The position numbers and the translations under genes were made by a program. Below, piece after piece: positions 1 to 8,550 of a DNA stretch of 64,000 nt. A model generated the notes under the pieces. It did no database searches, was not told the DNA's origin, and was given only the letters and a program-made list of their open reading frames with translations. The number at the start of each line of letters is the position of its first letter. Position 1 is the stretch's first letter. The stretch lies in contig CANNDZ010000002.1 of the NCBI GenBank assembly GCA_947503575.1, positions 682,001-746,000 of the forward strand, written 5' to 3'. Source of the stretch: an uncultured Kordiimonas sp. (GTDB lineage Bacteria; Pseudomonadota; Alphaproteobacteria; Sphingomonadales; Kordiimonadaceae).

Positions 1-132
1 CTGATGGCAAACACCGCAATGGGTTTCGTATAAACGCTGCGCGTCTGTATCCTGCGCACCGACCGCCATGCTTGGTGCTAAAGAGGCAGCCCCCGCAAGG
101 GCTGCTGCAAAAACAACTTTAGTCGCCTTCAT
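1..132 (-). CDS. c-type cytochrome, N-terminal part (cut by window edge)
   Basis: The frame opens with ATG at 132 and stays open to base 1 (44 codons). It starts with a Sec-type signal peptide: lysines, then an Ala/Leu/Val-rich core, then a cleavage region ending Val-Gly-Ala-Gln. After about 12 more residues comes a CGVCH haem c attachment motif at residues 39-43. The product is therefore an exported c-type cytochrome. Its start overlaps the stop of the sugar dehydrogenase by 14 bases, so the two are probably translated together. The usual role of such a partner is to take electrons from a PQQ dehydrogenase; that role is inferred. The rest of the gene lies outside the window. Confidence 0.82.
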   Translation of the reverse strand, partial: MKATKVVFAAALAGAASLAPSMAVGAQDTDAQRLYETHCGVCHQ

Positions 133-1405
133 ATGTGACCTTCCATATCCGTCCGCCTGACATCAGGCTCCCGATATAGATAGCGCCATCTGGTCCTTCG
201 GCCAAGCCCATTGGGCGGTGAACAGCATTTCTGGGGCTCATGACAGGGTCAGGTCCGGCAAAACCGTTGGCGAACGTCACCCAGTCCCCTGCAACATTGC
301 CGTCGTCATCGAGCGGCTGATAAACAACGCGGTACCCCTGTTGTGGCAGCGGTGCGCGGTTCCAGGACCCGTGGAAGGCGATGAAAGCACCCTTGCGGAA
401 ATCGGCGGGCAAGGCATCCGTTGACAGGAACATCATGTCATTGGGGGCCCAGTGACCGGGAAAACCAACCAATGGTTTCTGCCCTTCATCCGACACGGTC
501 TCCCCGTCGCCGCCATATTCCGGCATCACCATGCGTTCACCCTTCATATGGTCATAATAACTGTAGGGCCAGCCCACGTCAGACCCGTCTTCGAGGCGGT
601 GAAATTCTTCTGACGGCAGTTCAGCGCTTTCCTCGTTGGTGAACATTTCAGGAAAAAAGCTGGCAAGCTGATCGCGGCCATGCTGCGCCACATAAAGCGC
701 ATCTGCATGCGGGTTCCAGTCCAGCGCCAGGCCGTTGCGGATACCGGTTGCATACAAATACCCATCAGCCATTTGATCCTGATTAGGGGTGTCGGCATCA
801 AACCGCCAGATACCGGCGTATTTTTCCCGTATCGGGCAAGGCCGCATACCGGGGGAGCCCTTTTTGCGCATTTCACGCATGCAGGCGTTAGACGGCGCAC
901 CCACATTCACATACATGTTGCCGTCACCGTCAAACGTGAAGTTTTTGGACGCGTGCTGCGTTTCAGAAACAAACCCTTCTGCAATAATTGTGGCATCACC
1001 GGACGGCGCACCGCTTTCTGGCAGGGGCCAGCGCATCACTGCTGTATCTGTTGAATAATACAAATAACCGCCGTGCACATCCACACCACTGCCCTGGATG
1101 CTTTCGCCAAAATATTCACGCTGGTCGGCAATGCCGTCACCGTCCGTATCGCGCAGAGCTACAGCACCCATACCGCGCATAGAACGCCGCAGCGCGCCGT
1201 ACACCCAGCCATTTTCTGCTGCTACCAGGTGGCGAACCTGACCAACTTCGTCAGCAAAAACTGTGGCTTTAAATCCGGCGGGAAGGCTGATGCCCGTTGC
1301 AGGATCAACGGCGGCATCTTCGGCAACACCCACGGGTGCGGCAGTAACAGCACCGCCCGTTATCGCTGCGGCCAGAAGGCTTGCGCCAAAAATATTTGCT
1401 TTCAT
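119..1405 (-). CDS. PQQ-dependent sugar dehydrogenase (sorbosone dehydrogenase-like beta-propeller)
   Basis: This is a periplasmic quinoprotein of the glucose/sorbosone dehydrogenase family, about 428 residues, that would oxidise a sugar or alcohol. After a signal peptide (MKANIFGASL..., Ala-rich core) come repeated propeller blades: DTDGDGIAD, a calcium-type loop near residue 85; YATGIRNG; AFHGSWNR; and a last blade with HRPMGLA and GPDGAIYIG. I chose the ATG at 1405 rather than the longer frame because GGGAG lies just upstream and the signal peptide begins there. It overlaps the downstream cytochrome gene, a likely electron acceptor. The substrate cannot be read from the sequence. Confidence 0.8.
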   Translation of the reverse strand: MKANIFGASLLAAAITGGAVTAAPVGVAEDAAVDPATGISLPAGFKATVFADEVGQVRHLVAAENGWVYGALRRSMRGMGAVALRDTDGDGIADQREYFGESIQGSGVDVHGGYLYYSTDTAVMRWPLPESGAPSGDATIIAEGFVSETQHASKNFTFDGDGNMYVNVGAPSNACMREMRKKGSPGMRPCPIREKYAGIWRFDADTPNQDQMADGYLYATGIRNGLALDWNPHADALYVAQHGRDQLASFFPEMFTNEESAELPSEEFHRLEDGSDVGWPYSYYDHMKGERMVMPEYGGDGETVSDEGQKPLVGFPGHWAPNDMMFLSTDALPADFRKGAFIAFHGSWNRAPLPQQGYRVVYQPLDDDGNVAGDWVTFANGFAGPDPVMSPRNAVHRPMGLAEGPDGAIYIGSLMSGGRIWKVTYEGD

Positions 1406-1626
1406 GTCTTTTCTCCCTACCCGTTTGGACCCATCTTGGCGGTATGCTATAGCGCTAGCCAAGCGTAAAACGAAACACAATTGTATGTGAAGCGCCTTAA
1501 CGATTTGATGATCGCTTATGTATAGCAAGAGTCAATTCGACAAAATTGTAGAGCGATGCTCGAAAGTGAATTGCCAAGTTGAACCCCAAAAAGCGCCGCC
1601 GCCAGTAACCCCCGAAAGTGAACCAT

Positions 1627-2241
1627 ATGCCCGACATGCCCTTCAATACACCGAACCCCGCGACCTATGACCTTTTGATGCAGCGCCGGTCGGTGAAAGC
1701 CAAAGACATGCAGGGCCCCGGCCCGGACCGGGCAGCAATAGAAAAAATATTGGCAGCGGCGCTGCGCGTGCCAGACCATGGCAAGCTGATGCCGTGGCGG
1801 TTTGTTGTGCTCACGGATGCTGAGCGCGAAAAACTGGGTGACGCCATTTGTGATGCCCTGATCAAAGAACAGGAAACCAGCGAAAAAACCGCCGCACGCA
1901 TGAGCGGCCATGCCACACAAGGCCCCGTGCTGGTGGTGGCGATTTATAACCCCAAGGACCACCCTGCAATCCCGGAATGGGAGCAAACCCTGTCCACGGG
2001 GGCGGCGTGCCAAAACATGCTGGTGGCGGCAACAGCGCTGGGGTATGCGGCGCAGTGGCTGACAGGTTGGGGCAGCTATAGCCCAAGCGTGCGGGATGCC
2101 CTGTGTATGACAGAGCGCGAGCGCATTGCCGGCTTCATGTTTTTTGGCAATCACGGCGACTGTGAATTGACTGAACGCCCAAGGCCGGAATTCGACAATC
2201 ATGTAAGCTGGGGCTGGCCGGCAATCGGGTCAGAAGGCTGA
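1627..2241 (+). CDS. Nitroreductase family protein (YdjA-like)
   Basis: About 204 residues of the small FMN-dependent nitroreductase family, closest in pattern to E. coli YdjA: RRSVKAKD near the start (FMN phosphate contact), then RVPDHGKLMPWRFVVL, and GYAAQWLTGW in the middle. Members reduce nitro compounds or quinones with NAD(P)H; the natural substrate is unknown. The ATG at 1627 is used; a GTG at 1618 is an alternative and no strong ribosome site separates them. The stop overlaps the ATG of the next gene (TGATG), so it is translationally coupled to SelO. Both proteins may serve redox stress, which is inference. Confidence 0.85.
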   Translation: MPDMPFNTPNPATYDLLMQRRSVKAKDMQGPGPDRAAIEKILAAALRVPDHGKLMPWRFVVLTDAEREKLGDAICDALIKEQETSEKTAARMSGHATQGPVLVVAIYNPKDHPAIPEWEQTLSTGAACQNMLVAATALGYAAQWLTGWGSYSPSVRDALCMTERERIAGFMFFGNHGDCELTERPRPEFDNHVSWGWPAIGSEG

Positions 2242-3656
2242 TGCTACTTAGTAAATCATATAAGCCGCAATCAACGTTTCTGGAACTGGGGGATGGTTTC
2301 GCAGACCCGGTTGCTGCTGCCTATTTCCCGGCAACTGTTATCCGGTACCGAAACGACCGCGCGGCCAAAACCATCGGGCTGGACGGGTTGAGCGACGAAG
2401 AATGGGCACAGCACTTTGGGCGGTTTGAACCCCTGCCCGGCACGCTGGAGGAACCCCTCGCGCAGCGGTATCACGGCCATCAATTCCGGCACTATAACCC
2501 CGAAATTGGCGATGGACGCGGCTTTCTGTTTGCGCAGATGACCGATGACCAAGGCCGCCTGATGGACCTTGGCACCAAAGGCAGCGGCACAACCCCTTAT
2601 AGCCGGTCCGGCGACGGGCGACTGACACTGAAGGGCGGTGTACGCGAAATTATGGCGACCGAAATGCTCGAAGCATTGGGCGTTAACACTTCCAAAACCC
2701 TGTCGATCATTGAAACCGGCGAAAGCCTGCACAGGGGCGACGAACCATCACCGACCCGGTCTGCCGTGATGGTGCGGCTGAACCACGGCCATATCCGTAT
2801 TGGCACCTTCCAGCGCCATGCCTTTTATTCTGACAAGGAACGGCTGGAAAAGCTGGTTGATTATTGCCTGACCCATTATTATGGCCGCACGCCGACGGGC
2901 AGCGCACAGGACCGTGCGCTCGAATTTCTGGGCCTTGTTAGCGAAAAAGTCGCGATACAAGCCGGTGAAATTATGGCGGCGGGGTTTGTGCATGGTGTGC
3001 TGAATACCGACAATATCAACATCACTGGTGAAGTCTTTGATTTTGGACCGTGGCGGTTCCTGCCGACAATGGATTTGGCGTTTACCGCCGCTTACTTCGA
3101 CCATAGCGGCCTGTATGCCTTTGGCCGCCAACCCGATGCCCTGCACTGGAATGTGTACCAGCTTGGTGGGTCGCTAGCGGACATTTGCGAAGAAAATGAG
3201 CTGAAGCGCGTACTGTCTGACTTTCCCGCCATTTACCAAAACGCCATGCGCGAAAAACTGTTGAAGCGGCTGGGCGTTAAACCCAAAGGTGATTTGCCGG
3301 ATGACACGCTGTTGACGGACGTGAATGAATTTTTAGCCAAGGAAAACTTCCCGTATGAGCGGTTTTTCTTTGACTGGTACGGTGGCGGCGCAAGCACCGA
3401 GCGCGCGATGGCCGGGCCAGAAGCGCACCGGTACGGTAAAGACAGCTATACAGAGCTGTTTGACAGGCTAAAAACCTACGAACCCACCAATGCGCAGGCG
3501 CTGAATACCAGCTTTTTCCTGGGCGAAGGGCCAGAGACGCTGTTGATTGAAGAAGTGGAAGCCTTGTGGGCCCCAATCGCCGACGACGATAATTGGGACC
3601 CATTTTATAAAAAGATAGACCGTATCCGGGAAATGGGCAACGCGCTGAACGGCTAA
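2241..3656 (+). CDS. selO: Protein adenylyltransferase SelO (YdiU family)
   Basis: A pseudokinase-fold enzyme of 471 residues that transfers AMP from ATP to hydroxyl side chains of proteins; the family acts in oxidative-stress responses. Key motifs are visible: LGTKGSGTTPYSRSGDGR near residue 115 (nucleotide-binding lysine and arginine), the REIMATEMLEALGV helix, and HGVLNTDN near residue 255 with the catalytic Asp/Asn, followed by the metal-binding DFGP. Length is close to bacterial SelO. It starts inside the stop codon of the nitroreductase gene, so the two form one transcription unit. Confidence 0.93.
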   Translation: MLLSKSYKPQSTFLELGDGFADPVAAAYFPATVIRYRNDRAAKTIGLDGLSDEEWAQHFGRFEPLPGTLEEPLAQRYHGHQFRHYNPEIGDGRGFLFAQMTDDQGRLMDLGTKGSGTTPYSRSGDGRLTLKGGVREIMATEMLEALGVNTSKTLSIIETGESLHRGDEPSPTRSAVMVRLNHGHIRIGTFQRHAFYSDKERLEKLVDYCLTHYYGRTPTGSAQDRALEFLGLVSEKVAIQAGEIMAAGFVHGVLNTDNINITGEVFDFGPWRFLPTMDLAFTAAYFDHSGLYAFGRQPDALHWNVYQLGGSLADICEENELKRVLSDFPAIYQNAMREKLLKRLGVKPKGDLPDDTLLTDVNEFLAKENFPYERFFFDWYGGGASTERAMAGPEAHRYGKDSYTELFDRLKTYEPTNAQALNTSFFLGEGPETLLIEEVEALWAPIADDDNWDPFYKKIDRIREMGNALNG

Positions 3657-3746
3657 TATCCCCATAGATTGTATTTTTCGGCTTTCTGCGCTAATTTATC
3701 TACCCTTGGTGGATTTATAAAGTGCTGACTTTAGTTGGGGGCCTCA

Positions 3747-4202
3747 ATGATACGATGTATTGCGCTGATCACTTGCCTATTGTTTTCTGGGCTGTCACAG
3801 CCCGCTCTGGCTCAGGAAGAGCAAGCGGACCAAGTTGCAAAGCAGAAGGAAATTCAAGACCTGCTCAAGCAATTTGATGCTAGTTCATTGAAAGAAATGG
3901 CTAACCTCCTGAAACAAAATCAGAGTTTAACGCCTGATCAACGGGCTAAATTGCCCTTCAGCTTAACTCTTCAAAAGCCTGACGAGCAACTGTTGAAAAC
4001 CTTGCCTATCATTGGCGACCCGATTTTGCCAACCTTACCGGGGGAGCCTACACTTCCTGGGCAGGGCGGGGCATCTTTGCCACAACAGCCAGACTGTGAT
4101 CTGCCACCCTGGTGCAAATTCATCAAAGATAACCCGTTGTGCAAGTGCAAGGAAGACGAAGAAAGCTTTAGAATAGTGCCGTCAGGAGAGGGCAAGCCAT
4201 GA
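3747..4202 (+). CDS. Secreted protein of unknown function
   Basis: About 151 residues, not recognised. It has a clear signal peptide (MIRCIALITCLLFSGLSQ, then PALAQ). The mature part starts with a Gln/Lys/Glu-rich, probably helical stretch, then a proline-rich linker with PTLPGEPTLPG-type repeats, then a short cysteine cluster of four cysteines (CDLPPWC and LCKC) and an acidic-to-basic tail. I use the ATG at 3747, where the signal peptide begins, not the upstream TTG. Its stop overlaps the next ATG (ATGA), so it is coupled to a membrane protein. Base use looks more AT-rich than in neighbouring genes, which could indicate an accessory origin. Confidence 0.7.
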   Translation: MIRCIALITCLLFSGLSQPALAQEEQADQVAKQKEIQDLLKQFDASSLKEMANLLKQNQSLTPDQRAKLPFSLTLQKPDEQLLKTLPIIGDPILPTLPGEPTLPGQGGASLPQQPDCDLPPWCKFIKDNPLCKCKEDEESFRIVPSGEGKP

Positions 4203-4861
4203 AAGCAATTCGTTCCCTGAGCGCGATAATTGCAGTGACAGTCTGCGTTGTTGTTTCTGGTGCTGGCGCGGCACAACCGGATGATCTATCCGCTTTGAGC
4301 AAAGAAGAATTGCTCACCATTGCTAGCAATCAAAGGTTGGCCCTGACCGAATTGGGTGCCCAACTGGAAACGCTAACCGCCGCAAGAACAGAAAACGCGG
4401 TCGATCCTGCGATCGAGGCAGCATTTCTTGAAGTACGGCTATCCTATTATGCGGCGCAGAAACAACAAAATGACACGATTGTCGCCCTTCTGAAAGAACA
4501 GGAAGCTGTCTTTGATTATCAGGACAGGGCATCCTATACCCTACTGGTTCTGGTGGTTGTTATTTGCAGTGCCGGGGTGGTGTTTTCGGGCTACGAGCTT
4601 ACAAAAACTGTCCGAACTGATAGTACAACCGGGCATCCAACAGGAGGTGAAAAACCTGCTGGCGGTGATGTAGGAGCCCAAAGTCCAACCAAACTCTCGA
4701 TTGGAGCATCCGGTATTCAAATTACCTCTGCTCTCACCGGCATTCTGGTTCTTACAATATCGTTGGCTTTTTTGTATCTCTTCTTAAAGGAGGTCTACGC
4801 AATAGATACAGTGCGTGTTCCAACCATAAATGGTAGTCAGGAATCGCAGACAACTTCATAG
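4199..4861 (+). CDS. Membrane protein with periplasmic helical region, unknown function
   Basis: 220 residues, not recognised. It has a signal peptide (residues 1-25 ending GAGAAQP), a Glu/Gln/Ala-rich helical stretch to about residue 105, a first membrane segment (TLLVLVVVICSAGVVFSGY), a Gly/Thr-rich soluble linker, a second membrane segment (GILVLTISLAFLYLFL) and a short tail. It overlaps the preceding secreted protein gene by four bases. The shared layout suggests the two products meet at the inner membrane, but no partner or pathway gene is nearby. Confidence 0.7.
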   Translation: MKAIRSLSAIIAVTVCVVVSGAGAAQPDDLSALSKEELLTIASNQRLALTELGAQLETLTAARTENAVDPAIEAAFLEVRLSYYAAQKQQNDTIVALLKEQEAVFDYQDRASYTLLVLVVVICSAGVVFSGYELTKTVRTDSTTGHPTGGEKPAGGDVGAQSPTKLSIGASGIQITSALTGILVLTISLAFLYLFLKEVYAIDTVRVPTINGSQESQTTS

Positions 4862-4876
4862 CTGATACGGTGTCCC

Positions 4877-5338
4877 TTAACCTCGAGACTTTTCCGCCAG
4901 TTCCAGCGCACTGCCTTTGCCGGTAATCTGACGCAAAAGCAAATACAGCAGCAGGCCAATCGGCCCGGCGAGAAACGTGAAGACAAGGCAGGGTATCACC
5001 ATCAAATGGTTCACACTGCGTGCGATGGCATCACGCCCAATCCATGCGCCGACAAACAGATCAAACACCAGATAATGCGCCCAACCCATCAGCGCCACAT
5101 TAGGGTGGCTAAAAGCCGTCATCACAGTTTCCAGCATTGAAAAACCGCCACCTTCTGCGCTTTCCCCAAACGCCAATGCCCGCACCCACAGCACCAGATA
5201 CAACACCCCAAAAACAATTGGGTAAATGCCGCTGTGAACCAACCGGTTGGTAATTGTGGCCTTGGGCAACAACGCCAGCAGCAACCATGCAGGCATAACC
5301 GCAAGATTGATGGCAGAATATAGTGTTTCATAATTCAT
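4877..5338 (-). CDS. ABA4-like (DUF4281) integral membrane protein
   Basis: About 153 residues with four predicted membrane segments. The pattern WAHYLVFDLFVGAWIGRDA with PCLVFTFLAGPIGLLLYLLLR matches the DUF4281/ABA4-like family, named after the plant protein needed for neoxanthin formation; the bacterial function is unsettled. I start at the ATG at 5338, which has GAGGG upstream, instead of an earlier in-frame codon. It is convergent with the membrane protein before it and stands alone. Confidence 0.78.
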   Translation of the reverse strand: MNYETLYSAINLAVMPAWLLLALLPKATITNRLVHSGIYPIVFGVLYLVLWVRALAFGESAEGGGFSMLETVMTAFSHPNVALMGWAHYLVFDLFVGAWIGRDAIARSVNHLMVIPCLVFTFLAGPIGLLLYLLLRQITGKGSALELAEKSRG

Positions 5339-5419
5339 GGTATGGCCCTCGAAATTTGATTTCCGGGAGCCTACCATCAAACAAAATGATTATCGAAGAC
5401 CGTTTTGGAAAAGCCCGCG

Positions 5420-6808
5420 TCAGCCGACCTTAATGACCGCCATTTTATCCTGCGTCATGTCATGCATGGTGTAACCAATGCCGCCAGTGTTGTAGCCGGA
5501 CTGGCGGCGGCCTGCAAAGGGCATCCAGTCCACACGGAACGCCGTATGATCATTGACCATTACCGCTGTTGCATCCAGATTTTGCACGGCTGACATTGCT
5601 GTATCCAGGTTTTTGGTAAATACCGCCGCCTGGAAAGCGAAAGGCAGGCTGTTGGCCTGCTCCACCGCCGCATCAAACGTGTCATACCCATAGACGCATA
5701 CAACGGGGCCAAACACTTCCTGCGTGCTAACACGCACATGGGCTGGCGGGTCCAACAGCACCGTGGGGGCATAGGTGGTGTCCCCTAGGCGCTTGCCGCC
5801 CGTCATCACGGTTGCCCCGGCATCGACCGCCTCAGCGACCCATTCTTCCACACGGTCCACTTCCGCCGGTCTGATAAGGGGACCGCAGTCTACGGTTTCA
5901 TCTATGGCGTTGCCAACCTGCAAGTCGCTTGCAGCAATCGCCAGCTTTTCCGCGACCTTGCGAGCAATGGCATTTGGCGCAAAAACGCGCTGCACAGACA
6001 CGCAAACCTGACCAGAATGATAAAATCCGCCTTTGGCAAGTGACGGGATCATCGCGTCAATATCTGCGCTTTCATCCACAATAACCGGCGCCACACCACC
6101 GTGCTCTAGTGCACACCGGGCACCGGGGGCCAGCTTTGACTTCAGCATCCAGCCAACACGGGCTGACCCGATGAAGGACAGGAACGCAACACGCTCGTCC
6201 GTGATCATTTTTTCTGCAGTCTGGTTATCGCACGCGACAAACCGGCACCAGCTTTCCGGTAATCCAGCTTCATACAATATGTCAACAAACGTACGGCACG
6301 ACAGCGGTGTGTCACCGGCGGGTTTAACAATCACCGGACAGCCTGTGGCCACCGCCGGGCCAACCTGATGCACGATAAGGTTCAATGGATGATTAAACGC
6401 ACTTGCCGCCACCACAACGCCGATGGGCTCCCGCTGCGTAAAGGCGATGCGCCCTGCGCCCGCTGCCATCAGATCCATCGGTATCTCTTTACCGACCATC
6501 TGGGCAATCTCGTGAACACACAACCCCATGCCATCAATCGCGCGGGTAACCTCCACGCGGGCATCCACCAGAGGTTTGCCGCCTTCGTTAGCGATCAGAT
6601 AAGCTAAATCATCAAATCGGTCCTGCATCATGTCAGCGGCGCGCTTCAGGATGTCTATGCGCTGGTGCGCGGGCAACCAGCTACTGCGGTCGCGGAACAG
6701 GCTGTGTGCTTCGTTCAGATATCGGTCTATTAAGCCCCAGCCAGACATTTCAACAGACCCGATGGTTTCAAGGCTATAAGGGTTAACGACGGTGAGTTTT
6801 TCGGTCAT
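5420..6808 (-). CDS. NAD(P)-dependent aldehyde dehydrogenase
   Basis: About 462 residues of the ALDH superfamily, oxidising an aldehyde to the acid. Visible are the NAD-pocket motif AFNHPLNLIVHQVGPA, the substrate-side KPAGDTPLS, the general-base glutamate in ALEHGG and the nucleophile cysteine in SGQVCVSVQR. The glutamate motif has His where most members have Leu. The ATG at 6808 overlaps the stop of the upstream ThDP enzyme (ATGA) and has AAGGTG upstream, so it is preferred to the GTG at 6817. Coupling suggests it acts on an aldehyde linked to that enzyme; the substrate is not known. Confidence 0.88.
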   Translation of the reverse strand: MTEKLTVVNPYSLETIGSVEMSGWGLIDRYLNEAHSLFRDRSSWLPAHQRIDILKRAADMMQDRFDDLAYLIANEGGKPLVDARVEVTRAIDGMGLCVHEIAQMVGKEIPMDLMAAGAGRIAFTQREPIGVVVAASAFNHPLNLIVHQVGPAVATGCPVIVKPAGDTPLSCRTFVDILYEAGLPESWCRFVACDNQTAEKMITDERVAFLSFIGSARVGWMLKSKLAPGARCALEHGGVAPVIVDESADIDAMIPSLAKGGFYHSGQVCVSVQRVFAPNAIARKVAEKLAIAASDLQVGNAIDETVDCGPLIRPAEVDRVEEWVAEAVDAGATVMTGGKRLGDTTYAPTVLLDPPAHVRVSTQEVFGPVVCVYGYDTFDAAVEQANSLPFAFQAAVFTKNLDTAMSAVQNLDATAVMVNDHTAFRVDWMPFAGRRQSGYNTGGIGYTMHDMTQDKMAVIKVG

Positions 6809-8472
6809 ATCAGGCACACCTTTTCGGCGAGTTCATCAATCAAAACACGCTTGTTTTCACTATAATCCACTGGCACATCCACCAAATGTACACCGCCTGA
6901 TGTAAAGGCAGCCTCCAGCGTCGGCACAAGGTCTTCCGTGCGCTCAATACGATGGCCAGAGGCACCGTAACTCTCCGCATATTTTACGAAGTCAGGGTTG
7001 TTGAACTCCAGGCCATAATCGTCAAAACCAACATGTGCCTGTTTCCAGCGGATCATGCCGTAAGAGCTGTCATCCAGGACCAGTACAACAAGGTTAAGGC
7101 CAAGGCGCACGGCGGTTTCCAGTTCCTGGCTGTTCATCATGAAGCCACCATCGCCAACAATCGCCATAACCCGCCGGTCGGGATACAGCATGGCTGCCAT
7201 CATCGCAGATGGCAGGCCCGCACCCATGGTCGCAAGCGCATTATCTAGCAGCACGGTATTGGGCTGATAGGCTTTATAATTTCGGGCATACCAGATTTTA
7301 TATATGCCGTTATCCAGGGCGATGATGTCATGGTCGCCCATGACTTTGCGCGTGTCGGCAACAACCCTTTGTGGAATCACCGGGTACCGACCATCGTCCG
7401 CCAATTCGGTTATATGCGCCTCGATTTCACCCTGTACCTTGCAGAAGTAGGCATCGTCAAAAGCCACCGGCCCCGCCAGCTTTTCGCCGAGGCGCCTGAT
7501 GGAGCGGGCAAGGTCACCCACCACTTCAACCTGCGGGAAATAAACCTGATCAACCTGCGCAGATTTATAATTCACATGGATCACTTTCTTACCGTCCTCT
7601 TCCATGAAGAAAGGCGGTTTTTCCACCACGTCATGCCCTACATTGATGATCAGGTCCGCCCGGTCTATGGCGCAGTGCAGATAGTCCCCGTCTGATAGTG
7701 CTGCCGTGCCCAAAAACAGGTCCGAGCGTTCGTCAATGACACCCTTGCCCATTTGAGTGTTGAAAAACGGGATGCGCGTAAGGTCAACAAAGTCTGATAA
7801 AGCTTCGCGGGCAGTTTTGCGGTTCGCGCCCGCACCCAAAAGAACCAGTGGCATCTTCGCCGCACGGATCATGGCAGCCGCTTCATCCAGCACGGCATCG
7901 TCCGCGACAGCATAATGCCGGGCGTGCGGCACCAGAATATGCTCATCCGTATCTTCGGCGGCTATATCCTCCGGGAGTTCAAGCAAAACAGCGCCTGGTC
8001 TTTCTTCACCAGCAACACGGAACGCTTCGCGCACCAGCGCTGGTATGGTGTTGCCGTGGACGATCTGCTTCGACATCTTGCAGATCGGATCAAACAGGCC
8101 CACTACGTCAATAATCTGGAACTGGCCTTGTTTTGATTTTTTTATCGGCTTTTGGCCGGTAATCATGATCAACGGCATGCCCCCCAAATGAGCATAGGCC
8201 GCGGGTGTTGTGAGATTGGTCGCGCCTGGCCCCAGGGTTGCCATACACACGCCCGGCTTGCCGGTTAAGCGACCATATGTAGCGGCCATGAAACCTGCGC
8301 CCTGTTCGTGTCGGGTCAGTACCAGTTTTACAGATGACGTGCGGATCGATTCCAGAAGATCAAGATTTTCTTCACCTGGTACTGCGAAAATATGCTCCAC
8401 ACCTTCCGCTTCAAGGGCACTGACGAAAAGATCGGACGCCTTCCTGACCATCTGGGGAGATGATGAATTCAT
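6805..8472 (-). CDS. Acetolactate synthase-like thiamine-diphosphate enzyme
   Basis: 555 residues with the three-domain fold of the acetohydroxyacid synthase/pyruvate oxidase family. The N-terminal domain has HIFAVPGEENLDLLE with the catalytic glutamate in TRHEQGAGF. The C-terminal cofactor domain has GDGGFMMN followed by LDDSSYGMIRWKQ. An AAGGAG site precedes the ATG. No small regulatory subunit gene (ilvH) lies nearby, so a catabolic acetolactate synthase or another 2-oxoacid decarboxylase/ligase is as likely as the isoleucine-valine enzyme. It is coupled to the aldehyde dehydrogenase and follows the FMN glutamate-synthase-like gene on the same strand. Confidence 0.85.
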   Translation of the reverse strand: MNSSSPQMVRKASDLFVSALEAEGVEHIFAVPGEENLDLLESIRTSSVKLVLTRHEQGAGFMAATYGRLTGKPGVCMATLGPGATNLTTPAAYAHLGGMPLIMITGQKPIKKSKQGQFQIIDVVGLFDPICKMSKQIVHGNTIPALVREAFRVAGEERPGAVLLELPEDIAAEDTDEHILVPHARHYAVADDAVLDEAAAMIRAAKMPLVLLGAGANRKTAREALSDFVDLTRIPFFNTQMGKGVIDERSDLFLGTAALSDGDYLHCAIDRADLIINVGHDVVEKPPFFMEEDGKKVIHVNYKSAQVDQVYFPQVEVVGDLARSIRRLGEKLAGPVAFDDAYFCKVQGEIEAHITELADDGRYPVIPQRVVADTRKVMGDHDIIALDNGIYKIWYARNYKAYQPNTVLLDNALATMGAGLPSAMMAAMLYPDRRVMAIVGDGGFMMNSQELETAVRLGLNLVVLVLDDSSYGMIRWKQAHVGFDDYGLEFNNPDFVKYAESYGASGHRIERTEDLVPTLEAAFTSGGVHLVDVPVDYSENKRVLIDELAEKVCLI

Positions 8473-8550
8473 GGCACGCTCCTTATAAACAACTTTGATA
8501 AATGCATGTTTTTAAAGCGCAATCGCGCCTTTTGATATTTTTGGTGCGCG

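Noticed and set aside
1516-2202. Minus-strand frame (228 codons) over the nitroreductase
   Set aside because: Antisense to a clear nitroreductase; Cys/His-rich with no domain.
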